Source of the DNA: Pseudoalteromonas sp. MEBiC 03607
GTDB lineage: Bacteria > Pseudomonadota > Gammaproteobacteria > Enterobacterales > Alteromonadaceae
NCBI RefSeq assembly: GCF_004792295.1
Contig: NZ_SRRY01000001.1
Location: 1,250,501-1,314,500, forward strand
Direction of reading: 5' to 3'
Length of the DNA: 64,000 nucleotides
Below are positions 7,317 to 16,237 of the stretch, in pieces. Below the pieces are notes generated by a model. That model worked only from the letters and a program-made list of their open reading frames with translations, ran no database searches and was not told the DNA's origin. Position numbers and translations under genes: made by a program. The first letter of the stretch is position 1. Each line of letters begins with the position of its first letter.

Positions 7317-8580
7317 TTTTTGGCATCTGTTTTTACTCTCGGCGCCTTGGTTAATGCTGGGCTTATTCATAGCTGGCCTGTTAAATGTGTATTTGCCTGC
7401 CAACTTTCTTAACCGTCATTTAGGAAAAGAAGGGCTATGGACCACAGTTAAAGCAGCTTTTATTGGTGCTCCTATGCCATTGTGCTCATGTGGTGTGATC
7501 CCTGCGGCCATTGGTTTAAGAAGGGCGGGGGCGTCAAAAAGTGCCACCACCGCATTTTTAGTTTCAACCCCTGAAACGGGAGTCGATTCGGTCTCGGTAT
7601 CTTATGTGTTACTAGGCCCATTTATGGCGGTGATACGTCCTATTGCGGCCGTGTGTAGTGCCATTGTGGCGGGTGTATTAGTGGGTAAAGACAGTGAGCT
7701 TCATCAACAGCAAGGCACAACAGCAAATAAAGAGAACACTAAAACAACATCTTGTTGCAGCAGTAAACAGCCTGAGCCTTTGACCACATCGAGTTGTTGC
7801 AGTAAAGAGACGTCTGCTAAGCCCGCACAAAGTTGTTGCAGCAAGCAAACAACTAAAGAACATGAGGCTGTTAAAACAACAAGTTGTTGTAGTAATAAAG
7901 GTTCACAAGCTACTCCAGAGCCGCAACAGAGTTGCGCAACTGAACAAGCTGCACCTTCGCAGAAAAGCTGTTGTAGCAGTGGGCAGCCAACTAAAGCAGT
8001 TGAAAGCCGCTTTGGTAAACTGAAACGAGCGGTGAGTTTTAGTTGTAACAAGTTACTTGAAGACACCATGATTTGGTTAATGATTGGTTTATTCTTTGCC
8101 GCTTTAGTACAAACCTATGTGCCAGAATCTTATTTAAGCCAATGGGGCAGTGGCATACTTGCGATGCTTGTGGTTATTTTAATTAGTATTCCTATGTATA
8201 TTTGCGCAACAGCCTCAACACCGATAGCTGCTGGACTATTACTCAGTGGTGTATCGCCTGGTGCAGTCTTAGTTTTTATGTTGGCAGGCCCTGCTACAAA
8301 TATTGCAACCTTAGGTGTTGTGGGTAAAGAACTAGGTAAGCGTGCAGTGGTTGCTTACTTAATAGGTGTGATTGCTACAGCGTTGGCATTTGGCTTTTTA
8401 ACTGATTATTTAGTGACGCAATATGGTTTTGTGGTGGCACCGATGATAGGCGAAGAGCATGAAGTTTTACCGCATTGGTTAAGCTTTATATCGGGCATTG
8501 TATTGGCTACTTTAATGCTTAGATTAGTGTTAAAAATGGTTCTGAAAAAGTCCTCGCAAACTGGTAAGAGCATTGCATAA
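7300..8580 (+). CDS. SO_0444-type Cu/Zn efflux permease with cysteine-pair linker
   Basis: This is a 426-residue integral membrane protein of the ArsP/DUF318 permease superfamily, best matching the SO_0444 Cu/Zn efflux group. Two membrane halves each hold a conserved Cys motif (MPLCSCGVIP near residue 60, MYICATAST near 300). Between them, at about residues 145-245, lies a soluble linker with five Cys-Cys pairs and one single Cys among Ser/Lys/Thr residues. It is probably a cytoplasmic metal-collecting tether (inference). The ATG has GGAGG six bases upstream and overlaps the ZntR-like gene, so both are one transcript under the MerR-type promoter. The likely role is export of excess zinc, copper or a similar metal; which one cannot be told from sequence. 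Confidence 0.85.
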   Translation: MDLLSNFWHLFLLSAPWLMLGLFIAGLLNVYLPANFLNRHLGKEGLWTTVKAAFIGAPMPLCSCGVIPAAIGLRRAGASKSATTAFLVSTPETGVDSVSVSYVLLGPFMAVIRPIAAVCSAIVAGVLVGKDSELHQQQGTTANKENTKTTSCCSSKQPEPLTTSSCCSKETSAKPAQSCCSKQTTKEHEAVKTTSCCSNKGSQATPEPQQSCATEQAAPSQKSCCSSGQPTKAVESRFGKLKRAVSFSCNKLLEDTMIWLMIGLFFAALVQTYVPESYLSQWGSGILAMLVVILISIPMYICATASTPIAAGLLLSGVSPGAVLVFMLAGPATNIATLGVVGKELGKRAVVAYLIGVIATALAFGFLTDYLVTQYGFVVAPMIGEEHEVLPHWLSFISGIVLATLMLRLVLKMVLKKSSQTGKSIA

Positions 8581-8646
8581 TTACTTGTTATAAAAATATA
8601 TTTTACTAACATTTGGCAAATAACTTGGTTAACTATCGCGTCTCGG

Positions 8647-8675
8647 TTCGCATTTAAAATTGCCTGAGTTATAAT
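8647..8675 (+). promoter_or_regulatory. Sigma70 promoter for the acyltransferase gene
   Basis: TTCGCA (8647-8652) and a perfect TATAAT (8670-8675) are separated by 17 bases. Transcription would start near 8682, about 50 bases before the ATG at 8734 and just before a strong hairpin. Confidence 0.55.
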
Positions 8676-8689
8676 CCGCCAAATATTTA

Positions 8690-8716
8690 AACGGTGCGCT
8701 GTGCGTGCCGTTTTTT
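8690..8716 (+). terminator. Hairpin with T-run between permease and acyltransferase
   Basis: Arms AACGGTGCGC (8690-8699) and GCGTGCCGTT (8703-8712) pair over ten positions, two of them G-U, around a TGT loop. TTTT follows. It has the form of an intrinsic terminator. It may end the permease transcript, but it lies downstream of the acyltransferase promoter, so that transcript must also pass it. Confidence 0.55.
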
Positions 8717-8733
8717 AACTTAAGTAGTTTTTA

Positions 8734-9864
8734 ATGAGTGAAAGTGTGGATAAATACGCCGACATAAGACCTTACAATGATGATGAAGTCGCTGATTCAG
8801 TAGCACGTTTAATTGCTGATAATGCTTTTGTGGATGTAATTGCCAAATATAATCTACCGCGCTTTTTATCCTATTTTCCATTTATTACTCGCCCATTAGT
8901 GCGCAGCCAGCTGCGTAAAAAGTGGGGTAATACCTCATCGGTTGAGCAAGTACAGCATGAAGTGGCAGATTATTTAAATAAGTTAATCACCCGTACTACT
9001 TCTGAAGTGACATTTTCTGGCATAGATAAGCTAGATCCTAAACAAGCCTATTTATTTATCTCGAATCACCGAGATATCGTGCTTGACCCTGCATTGGTGA
9101 ATTGGGGGTTGTTTAAACACAATATGCCGACTGTTCGCATCGCAATTGGTGATAACTTACTGCAAATTCCTTATATCACTGAGTTAATGCGCTTAAACAA
9201 AAGCTTTATTGTGAAGCGTTCAGCGAAAGCACCTAAAGAGATGCTAAAAGCTTTGTCGCAGCTTTCTGCTTATATTTATGACTCCCTAGCTGAAGGTCAC
9301 TCAATTTGGATAGCCCAAAAAGAAGGCCGAGCAAAAGATGGTTTTGACCAAACAGATCCAGCTCTACTTAAGATGTTGCAGTTACAAGGTCGTAAGCAGA
9401 AGAAAGAGTTTGCTGAATACGTGCGCGAACTAAAAATTGTGCCTGTGTCTATCTCTTATCAATACGAGCCGTGTGCGATAGCTAAAGCAAAAGAGCTTTA
9501 TCATAAGCAGCAACATGGTCAGTATGTTAAACAACAAGGCGAAGATATTGCCAGCATTGTTGAAGGCTTTAGTACAGCTAAAGGACATGTGCATTTAGCC
9601 TTTGGTGAGCCAATTGAGTCAGGCTGTGAGTCACCTGAAGAGCTTGCAAAAACTATTGATCAGCAAATCGTTGATTCATTCTTTCTACACCCTGGTAACT
9701 ATATTGCTGGTGGCTGTAAAGAAGCCGTTGTCGATAAAAAAGATGCAGAGGCATTTAATGCTCGCTTGGCAAAAGTACCCGATGAATTAAAGCCGCTAGT
9801 TCTTGCAATGTATGCGAAGCCTTTTCATCGTAAAGCAGAACTGACAAACAGTGAATTAGCCTAA
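8734..9864 (+). CDS. PlsC-like 1-acylglycerol-phosphate acyltransferase family protein
   Basis: This 376-residue protein has the acyltransferase block I motif in a variant form (SNHRDIVLDPAL, i.e. NHx4D) at about residue 110. IVKRS follows, and a later block reads IAQKEGRAKDG, where classic PlsC has FPEGTR. It is longer than classic PlsC (about 240 residues), with an N-terminal extension of about 100 residues. The family moves acyl chains to glycerophosphate or related lipids at the inner membrane; the exact acceptor is not predictable. True plsC is elsewhere in the window (52746-53459), so this is probably a second, specialised enzyme. It stands alone between two hairpins. Confidence 0.75.
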   Translation: MSESVDKYADIRPYNDDEVADSVARLIADNAFVDVIAKYNLPRFLSYFPFITRPLVRSQLRKKWGNTSSVEQVQHEVADYLNKLITRTTSEVTFSGIDKLDPKQAYLFISNHRDIVLDPALVNWGLFKHNMPTVRIAIGDNLLQIPYITELMRLNKSFIVKRSAKAPKEMLKALSQLSAYIYDSLAEGHSIWIAQKEGRAKDGFDQTDPALLKMLQLQGRKQKKEFAEYVRELKIVPVSISYQYEPCAIAKAKELYHKQQHGQYVKQQGEDIASIVEGFSTAKGHVHLAFGEPIESGCESPEELAKTIDQQIVDSFFLHPGNYIAGGCKEAVVDKKDAEAFNARLAKVPDELKPLVLAMYAKPFHRKAELTNSELA

Positions 9865-9891
9865 ATTTTTAGCGGCTAAAAATAGCGTTAG

Positions 9892-9920
9892 AAAGCCACT
9901 TTTATAAAGTGGCTTTTTTT
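9892..9920 (+). terminator. Intrinsic terminator of the acyltransferase gene
   Basis: Arms AAAGCCACTTT (9892-9902) and AAAGTGGCTTT (9906-9916) pair perfectly around a 3-base loop, and the T-run continues to 9920. A strong terminator, 28 bases after the stop codon. Confidence 0.88.
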
Positions 9921-9949
9921 ATGGTTATTTTTCAGGCTATACTTTAGTT

Positions 9950-10219
9950 ATGAACTCGTCACTGGCAAATATGATGCAACAAATTGAAATCTTTGAGATT
10001 CCAAGCCCTTGCAAAGGGATTTGTCAGGTTAACAATCGAGGGTATTGTAAAGGCTGTTATCGAAGCAGGGATGAACGCTTCTATTGGAATAAGTTTACTA
10101 ATGCCGAAAAGCGTAAAGTAATTAGCTTGTGCCAACAGCGATATAAGCGTTACCTACAAAAAAAACAACAAGCAGAAAACCCACCGTCTTCTCCCTCGCA
10201 AGGTGGTTTTGATTTTTAA
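9950..10219 (+). CDS. DUF1289 family small cysteine protein
   Basis: This is a small protein of up to 89 residues. Its core is the DUF1289 signature: SPCKGICQVNNRGYCKGCYRSRDE, with four Cys spaced CxxxC...CxxC, then a Trp-containing helix. The Cys pattern suggests metal or iron-sulfur binding, but the family has no established function. A TATACT box at 9939-9944 ends only six bases before the first ATG, so a transcript from there would be leaderless, or translation may start at one of the ATGs at 9971 or 9974, which keep the whole conserved core. The gene overlaps the convergent next gene by four bases. Confidence 0.78.
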   Translation: MNSSLANMMQQIEIFEIPSPCKGICQVNNRGYCKGCYRSRDERFYWNKFTNAEKRKVISLCQQRYKRYLQKKQQAENPPSSPSQGGFDF

Positions 10220-10917
10220 AATTCAGTTAAGTTGTATTTGGATTTTAGAAAATGCACTTTACCCTCTTCCTGCAATTTCTGAAGGGCGCGAGTGAGCTTA
10301 GGAATTAGTACCTCATGGCGTTTATGAACGAAATGGAAGCTCTGCATTGGCATTAAAACTTCTTTATGAAAAGCTGCTTGATTAAAATCTGGGTGCTTTG
10401 TTTTGAGCATAAAATCTAGCAATATAGTGCCTTCAACACGCTTTTGGGTTAGTAAATTTAATTGTGCGGTAATATTTCGTACTTTAATAACATCTCCGCC
10501 GAATGGGTGTTTATCGATGTAACTTTGGGCAGCAGGATAACTTGATTGAATTGCTAATGATTTTAACTCTTTATAGCGACAGTGTTGGCAATTTTTTAAT
10601 AGCACAAGATTAAAATCAAAAAGCGGGAAATCAACTTTTAGTAGGTTTGGGTAGTCATCTTTTACATCTGCAATACGGCCTAGTTGACCATCTAAAATAC
10701 CATTATTGGCTGCTATAAGGGCACTTTGGTGATTAAAATCAATGATATGTACTTCATAACCTATTTCTTTGTAGGCCATTTTAAGTAAATCAATAACATA
10801 ACGTGCTTGTGGGGTATCCGCTGGTCGATTGAAAATTAATAGGTTCGAGCTAGCACTAGCAGGAAGGCAAAAAAGCAATAAGACTAGCGCAAATCTGAGA
10901 AGCAGATATTTTGACAA
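10216..10917 (-). CDS. Periplasmic solute-binding-like protein
   Basis: This 233-residue protein has a signal peptide (about residues 1-23, ending SASS). The body has the layout of family 3 periplasmic binding proteins: an opening strand (LLIFNRPADTPQARYVIDLLKMAYKEIGYEV), a segment ALIAANNGILDGQLGRIAD, and a C-terminal KLQEEGKVHFLKSKYNL. There is no ABC-transporter gene beside it. Such orphan proteins in Alteromonadales are common and may act as sensors rather than uptake proteins (inference). A CxxC (KNCQHCRYK) is unusual for the family and could form a disulfide. No ligand can be named. Confidence 0.7.
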   Translation of the reverse strand: MSKYLLLRFALVLLLFCLPASASSNLLIFNRPADTPQARYVIDLLKMAYKEIGYEVHIIDFNHQSALIAANNGILDGQLGRIADVKDDYPNLLKVDFPLFDFNLVLLKNCQHCRYKELKSLAIQSSYPAAQSYIDKHPFGGDVIKVRNITAQLNLLTQKRVEGTILLDFMLKTKHPDFNQAAFHKEVLMPMQSFHFVHKRHEVLIPKLTRALQKLQEEGKVHFLKSKYNLTEF

Positions 10918-11000
10918 TGTGCATTCCTTGCGTGTTTAAAAAACCGCCGTTAATTTACTGGTATGTGCTACCAAAATCAAGGTTAATCGTATGGCATTAG

Positions 11001-11030
11001 GCTAAACAGACCAATAAAAAATGCTATACT
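11001..11030 (+). promoter_or_regulatory. Candidate promoter with flanking inverted repeat
   Basis: A good -10 box, TATACT, lies at 11025-11030, with a weak TAAACA at a 16-base spacing. GACCA (11008-11012) and TGGTC (11030-11034) form an inverted repeat around it that could be an operator. It would serve the small DUF3283-like gene and the genes after it. Confidence 0.35.
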
Positions 11031-11062
11031 GGTCACTATTATTTTTTAGTTGTTGTGAATAT

Positions 11063-11263
11063 ATGAGTTTTAATTTATGTAAGTTGCCACGAGAGCAAAA
11101 GTATCAAATACAACTGGACTATGAAGCCTCTTTTTGGGCTTACCAAATAAAGCGAGGTAAAAATACGCGGGAGGGGGTATATACAACAATTAACAGTCGC
11201 CCAATGTCAGAACAAGCATTTTTGAAACAGCAGTTTGAGCATTATCTTGCACTTATGAGCTGA
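11063..11263 (+). CDS. Small DUF3283-like protein
   Basis: This is a 66-residue soluble protein beginning MSFNLCKLPREQKYQIQLDYEASFWAYQIK. It resembles the short DUF3283 family of gammaproteobacterial proteins of unknown role. I start it at the ATG at 11063; the upstream extension is hydrophobic, not conserved in style and overlaps the -10 box. The ribosome site is poor. It ends one base before the acetyltransferase gene, so the two are probably one unit. Confidence 0.5.
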   Translation: MSFNLCKLPREQKYQIQLDYEASFWAYQIKRGKNTREGVYTTINSRPMSEQAFLKQQFEHYLALMS

Positions 11264-11264
11264 T

Positions 11265-11690
11265 ATGACTGCGCTAAAGTTTTGTCTTCTTGAACCAATA
11301 AAAACACCGTTAGTTAATAAGTTTTATGATAAACATGGTGCTCGAGGGCGAGCCTGCAAAGCAGACCAAGTATGGGTTTGCTATTCTGGTCTAGAGATTA
11401 TTGCAGCATGTCGAATACAAAACCAGTCGGGGTCTTTGTTTTTATCAACACTTTATGTTGATGATGCATGGCGAGGTCAAAAGATTGCTTCTCAATTACT
11501 TACGACGTTAATTACAGCACAAAACGCGCCTATATTTACTTTTGCATACCAAAATCTGATTGATTTTTATGTACAAAATGGGTTTAACTGTACGTTAACA
11601 TTACCCAATTCTTTGCAATCGTTGTTTGAGTTATATGCGCATCGAAATATAGTTGCGATGCACTGTACACGACACACAGTGCCAAGTTAG
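11265..11690 (+). CDS. GNAT-family N-acetyltransferase
   Basis: This 141-residue protein is a single GNAT domain. The acetyl-CoA binding motif A is visible as LYVDDAWRGQKIASQLLTTLI (RGQKIA standing for the usual R/QxxGxG/A). The strand pair before it (VWVCYSGLEIIAACRI) and the NLIDFYVQNGFN segment near the end are also typical. The acceptor is unknown; family members modify small amines or protein N-termini. The gene follows the DUF3283-like gene with a one-base gap and precedes the large sensor gene by 15 bases. Confidence 0.78.
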   Translation: MTALKFCLLEPIKTPLVNKFYDKHGARGRACKADQVWVCYSGLEIIAACRIQNQSGSLFLSTLYVDDAWRGQKIASQLLTTLITAQNAPIFTFAYQNLIDFYVQNGFNCTLTLPNSLQSLFELYAHRNIVAMHCTRHTVPS

Positions 11691-11705
11691 CAATTTGGAA
11701 CGTCA

Positions 11706-14700
11706 ATGACACAGTTCTTTTCCATCATCGTGCTGTTTGTATTTTTTATCTGTGGCTTGTTTAGTCAGCCAGCATTTGCACAGGTAAAGCGTTTATCTAC
11801 CAGCGAAGGCTTATCGCAAAGCTATGTCAATACTATGCTAATCGATGATAGTGGTTACCTATGGCTATCGACCGAAGGTGGCCTAAACCGTTACGATGGC
11901 TATCAAGTTGTGCATATTAAAGGCCCTAATGGCGAGCTAGAAGACGCTATTATCGACCGCATCTACCAAGATCCCCAGGGTTATATTTGGATTGCATCAT
12001 TGCAAGCGGGTTTATTTCGTTACGATCCTAACACCGATAGTTATCAACAATTTATTGCAAAACCAACTACCGAAGAACAGATTTTCAGCGAATCTGTGTT
12101 TAGCATGGTCGCTCTTGATGATAAGACGCTTTGGCTTGGACGTGGTTGGGATTTTGCAAAACTAGACTTAGAAACTAAACAAGTAACAACAATTTTTGAA
12201 ATACCAGATCGAGTTAGAAGTAGTGTCATTCGCGATTTGTACCCGTACAAAGGCTTCATTTTTATAGGTACCAGCAATGGGGCGTTTGTGTATGAAATTG
12301 CGTCAGGTAAATATCGAAAACTTGACCATCTCCAACAAGAACCAACTCATATTTATCAAAACTATGTAAAGTCATTCGCAGTTGTTGACGAGCAAACATT
12401 ATTGGTTGGTGCTGTTAGGGGCTTGTATCAGATTGATATAAGTCATTTAGATGAAATGTTTGCCTCTCCCGAGCTTGCTTTTAGCAGTAAAACCTTAATT
12501 GATGATTTAAATATTTGGACGATAACTCCGAAGGAAACATCAATAACTTTAGGCACTGATAAAGGGTTATTCGAATTTACTCCATCGAATAATGAGCTTG
12601 TAAAAAGTACGCGTTTAAAAGATAGCGGATACACACTCGCTGATACGAGTATTATTGATTTAGTTGAGGACAAATCAGGCGGTATGTGGTTGGCGACTAA
12701 AAATGATGGAGCCTTTTACTTACCTTATGATAATTATAATTTTAGCAATGTAGTAGCAAACTCAATAAAGGGAGATGGGTTATCTCATCATTCTATATGG
12801 GGAATTACTGAGTTTCAGGACAGAGTTTGGCTTGCTACCCATAATGGTTTAACAGCCATTAATTTGGATACCTACGAAAGCGAGGTGTTTTTAAAAGATT
12901 ACCAAGTGGATCTTATCACCACAGAGTTTACCATCTATCAGGTGATGCCTTACAAAGATAAGCTGTGGTTACACAGTAATCGTGGGATCATGAGTTTTGA
13001 TCCAAAAACAGGCCAAGCGACCCCGGTGAAAACCGCAGATCCAGAGCAACAAAAATTAATAAACGATTGGGTTCACGGTGTATTATTGATGCCATCTGGG
13101 GAGCTATTTTACGTTCACCCTGACTACGGCATGTTTGTTTATAATATTGAAACTCAAGTAATTACCCGTTTGGCAGGGCAGTTTGATGAATTTGAGCCTT
13201 TCCTAGCCTATGGATTCTTACCTGCTTTAACAAGTAAGCCTGATTCGCCACTATTTTATAATGCCGGCATTTTGTATCAAGTTGATCCTGATACATACGA
13301 GCTAACCACTATTTATACAGTTCCAGAACAACATGAGAATGTTGCTGTTAATGTGATGTCGTACATCATAGATAACAACAATGTACTGTGGTTGTCGTTA
13401 TCTAATTTCGGTTTGATTGGCTTAGATGCTGATACTTATGAGCATATTTACACGATTGACCTAGAAAAAAACAAACTGGGTACATTGCTCTACGACATGG
13501 TGCTCGATGAGGCCGGTATGATCTGGATGAGTAGTCACAAAGGGTTATGGCGATTAAATCCAGAAAACTTGCATTTTCAGCAGTTTACCGGTGCAGAAGG
13601 GTTGTTCTCAACAGAGTTTAATAGTGGCGCATTTACCAAGCTAAAATCTGGGCAGATAGTTTATGGTACTTTAAAAGGGTTTACCTATTTTTATCCGATG
13701 GATAACCACTACCAGCAAGCGCTGATTGATCATGTCAATATTACTAACCTTGATCTAATGTCTCGCGATTTGCCTGCTGAGTTAAAACAGCCTATCGACA
13801 GTGTTGTCCTTGAGCATGATGATATTGGTCTTGAGGTGGCTTTTTCGGCGATGGCATTTAATTATCAAGAACGTATCATTTACGAGTACCAACTGGGTGA
13901 TGGGCAAAAAACATATACGCGCAATAACAATCGCGTTCTTTTTCCAAAACTAAGTGCAGGAAAGTACCATCTTAAGGTATGGGCAAAAGATCCAGTTACG
14001 GGGGACCTGACTCCACCTGCTATTTTAAATATCGAAGTAAAGTACCCACCATGGCGAGCCCCACATGTCATAGTATTGTATTTAATTTTGATAGTTTTAA
14101 TTATTGCTGCATGGGTATTTAGACGTAATCGCATGCAGAAAATTTTGCTGGCCGCTCATAAAGAAAGCCAAGAAAGTGAAGCGCGGTTAAAGCTTGCTTT
14201 AGAGGGAAGTCATTCAGGGGTGTGGGATTGGTCGTCACAAAGCCCTATTATTTATCAACCTCGTCTTAGGAACGAGTTGGGCTATGATACCGACAGTGTT
14301 AATTTAGATGACTATTTAGCAAAAATTCATCCGCATGATAAGCAAACTTTCCGATTGGAATGGCTGGAGTTTTTATCCACTCAAAAAGGTTACTTTAATT
14401 GTACTTACCGATTACGTCATGCCGATGGTCAATGGCGATGGTACAAAGACTTTGGCAAAGTGGTCGAATGGCAAGGCACAGCCCCTGAAAAAGTAGCGGG
14501 CACTTACACGAATATGACGCGTGAGTTAGTGTTTGAAGAGAATGCTCGTCTCTTTGGTGCAGCCTTTGAACAAACGAGAGACTGGGTATTTATCATAGAT
14601 AAAAACCTGCGTATTCGCGCCACAAATAAATCACTTCAAGATGCCTTTGATTTTCCCGCAGAGCCGCGCTCAAGCCGCTCTTTAACGCTGGGATTACCTG

Positions 14701-16211
14701 TATCGGCTCGGATCAATTACTTACGAGTTATGCAAAACCTACAATCGGGTGAGCATTATTCCGCCGAAGATGTCGTGGTTGTAGCAAACGGTGAGAAACG
14801 ACAAGTATTGATTAAAATTAGTGCTGTAGCAGGCAGCAATCGTCAGCTCGATAGTTATGTGATCATTGTTACTGACATCAGTGCACAAAAACTAGCAGAA
14901 AGTGAACTACATATTTTAGCAAACTATGATGCGCTTACTGGTTTACCAAATAAAACATTATTTAATGACCGTGTGAATCACGCGATTGAGCAAGCTGATT
15001 ATCATAAAACCAAAGTTGCCTTGTTGAATGTTAATATCAAGCGTTTTAAATACTTTAATGACTCACTTGGGCGCGAAGAATCTGATGAATTAATTAAACG
15101 AGTAGCTCAGCGGTTAAAAAATGTGCTTCGACCTCAAGATAGTATTGCGCGATTTGATGGCGATGAGTTTGTGATTCTAGCTGAAGATTACAAACAAATA
15201 GATGAGTTATTGTTACTGTGTGCCAAGGTGATGGACTCAGTAGAAAAACACATAGAGCTAAGTCAGCAAGCCGTTAAGGTTAATCTGAGCGTTGGGGTGG
15301 CCGTATACCCAGATGATGCAAGCGGGACTAAAGCGTTGTTAAAAGCGGCAAACGTTGCTTTATATCATGCTAAGCGTCATGTAGAGGGGTGTTATCAATT
15401 TTATAAACAAGAGATGAATTTACAGGTTCAGCGTACATTGCATCTTGAATCGCAATTGAGTAAAGCTTACCTAGAGCATGAGTTTTGCAATTATTACCAA
15501 CCAATAGTCAGTGCAAAAACCCATCAAGTCGCTGGTTTAGAAGTGTTACTTCGCTGGCCTAGTAACGATGTATATAGCCCTGAAGATTTTGCTAATGCGG
15601 CAGAAAGTTCAGGACTGATCACCAAAATAATGTTGCAAACGTTATCGCGAGCTCTTATTGAGTTGCGTCAGTGGCACATAACTCATCCTGAACTGTATAT
15701 CTCAATTAATTTATCGGCCCTTGATTTTGAAAGTGTGAACTTAGTTGCCAACATTGAACACACTCTCAATGCCATAAAAGTACCGGCCAGTGCTGTCGTG
15801 TTTGAAATTACCGAGTCGGTGATGATGCGAGATTCAGAAAAAGCTCAACAAAGCATGGAGAAATTAAAGCAGCTAGGCTGTCGTATTTATATGGATGACT
15901 TTGGTACAGGTTATGCCTCGTTAACCTATTTAAAGCGTTTCCCGGTTGATGTGCTGAAAATTGATAAAAGTTTCGTTAATGATATTGGTGTTGATAAAGG
16001 TGATGAGGCAATTATCAACTCAACTCTAACCTTGGCAAAAAGTTTAGGAAAAGAGTGCGTCGCAGAGGGCGTAGAAACTATCCAACAGCTGCGTTTTTTA
16101 CAGGCAAAAGACTGTGAGTATTTTCAAGGTTATTTATTTAGTAAACCGGTACCTGGTGATGCAATAGGGCCGCTTTTAGATAAGAGTTGGCATCAAGAGT
16201 TTCAGGGATAA
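11706..16211 (+). CDS. Periplasmic beta-propeller sensor with PAS-PAS-GGDEF-EAL output
   Basis: This is a 1501-residue c-di-GMP protein. After a signal peptide (about 1-26) comes a long periplasmic part of regulator-propeller repeats (recurring LWLSTEGGLNRYDG-like units), then a Y_Y_Y-type domain, to about residue 775. One membrane helix lies at about 784-804. Two PAS domains follow (about 820-935 and 945-1060), then GGDEF (about 1070-1235) and EAL (about 1245-1490). The EAL domain keeps its key residues (EVLLRW, NLSALDFE, EITES, DDFGTGY, KIDKSFV, AEGVET). The GGDEF domain looks inactive: the metal-binding Asp residues of the DxD strand are replaced (NVNIKRFK) and the signature is DGDEF. I infer a phosphodiesterase tuned by a periplasmic carbohydrate- or polymer-type signal. 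Confidence 0.9.
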   Translation: MTQFFSIIVLFVFFICGLFSQPAFAQVKRLSTSEGLSQSYVNTMLIDDSGYLWLSTEGGLNRYDGYQVVHIKGPNGELEDAIIDRIYQDPQGYIWIASLQAGLFRYDPNTDSYQQFIAKPTTEEQIFSESVFSMVALDDKTLWLGRGWDFAKLDLETKQVTTIFEIPDRVRSSVIRDLYPYKGFIFIGTSNGAFVYEIASGKYRKLDHLQQEPTHIYQNYVKSFAVVDEQTLLVGAVRGLYQIDISHLDEMFASPELAFSSKTLIDDLNIWTITPKETSITLGTDKGLFEFTPSNNELVKSTRLKDSGYTLADTSIIDLVEDKSGGMWLATKNDGAFYLPYDNYNFSNVVANSIKGDGLSHHSIWGITEFQDRVWLATHNGLTAINLDTYESEVFLKDYQVDLITTEFTIYQVMPYKDKLWLHSNRGIMSFDPKTGQATPVKTADPEQQKLINDWVHGVLLMPSGELFYVHPDYGMFVYNIETQVITRLAGQFDEFEPFLAYGFLPALTSKPDSPLFYNAGILYQVDPDTYELTTIYTVPEQHENVAVNVMSYIIDNNNVLWLSLSNFGLIGLDADTYEHIYTIDLEKNKLGTLLYDMVLDEAGMIWMSSHKGLWRLNPENLHFQQFTGAEGLFSTEFNSGAFTKLKSGQIVYGTLKGFTYFYPMDNHYQQALIDHVNITNLDLMSRDLPAELKQPIDSVVLEHDDIGLEVAFSAMAFNYQERIIYEYQLGDGQKTYTRNNNRVLFPKLSAGKYHLKVWAKDPVTGDLTPPAILNIEVKYPPWRAPHVIVLYLILIVLIIAAWVFRRNRMQKILLAAHKESQESEARLKLALEGSHSGVWDWSSQSPIIYQPRLRNELGYDTDSVNLDDYLAKIHPHDKQTFRLEWLEFLSTQKGYFNCTYRLRHADGQWRWYKDFGKVVEWQGTAPEKVAGTYTNMTRELVFEENARLFGAAFEQTRDWVFIIDKNLRIRATNKSLQDAFDFPAEPRSSRSLTLGLPVSARINYLRVMQNLQSGEHYSAEDVVVVANGEKRQVLIKISAVAGSNRQLDSYVIIVTDISAQKLAESELHILANYDALTGLPNKTLFNDRVNHAIEQADYHKTKVALLNVNIKRFKYFNDSLGREESDELIKRVAQRLKNVLRPQDSIARFDGDEFVILAEDYKQIDELLLLCAKVMDSVEKHIELSQQAVKVNLSVGVAVYPDDASGTKALLKAANVALYHAKRHVEGCYQFYKQEMNLQVQRTLHLESQLSKAYLEHEFCNYYQPIVSAKTHQVAGLEVLLRWPSNDVYSPEDFANAAESSGLITKIMLQTLSRALIELRQWHITHPELYISINLSALDFESVNLVANIEHTLNAIKVPASAVVFEITESVMMRDSEKAQQSMEKLKQLGCRIYMDDFGTGYASLTYLKRFPVDVLKIDKSFVNDIGVDKGDEAIINSTLTLAKSLGKECVAEGVETIQQLRFLQAKDCEYFQGYLFSKPVPGDAIGPLLDKSWHQEFQG

Positions 16212-16236
16212 AGTTACTGACTTTATCCCTTTAATT
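16204..16236 (+). terminator. Terminator of the propeller-EAL gene
   Basis: Perfect 11-base arms AGGGATAAAGT (16204-16214) and ACTTTATCCCT (16220-16230) enclose a 5-base loop, with TTAATTATT after them. The 5' arm overlaps the stop codon. It could also work for the convergent channel gene. Confidence 0.75.
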
Positions 16237-16237
16237 A

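Noticed and set aside
7678..8069. Cys/Leu-rich open frames on the minus strand opposite the permease linker
   Set aside because: They are the reverse reading of the repeated Cys-Cys codons. They have no ribosome site or promoter, and the plus-strand permease is clearly the real gene.
10146..10219. Possible terminator CCACC/GGTGG at the end of the DUF1289 gene
   Set aside because: The stem is only five pairs with a loop of about 15 bases inside coding sequence, so it is not convincing.
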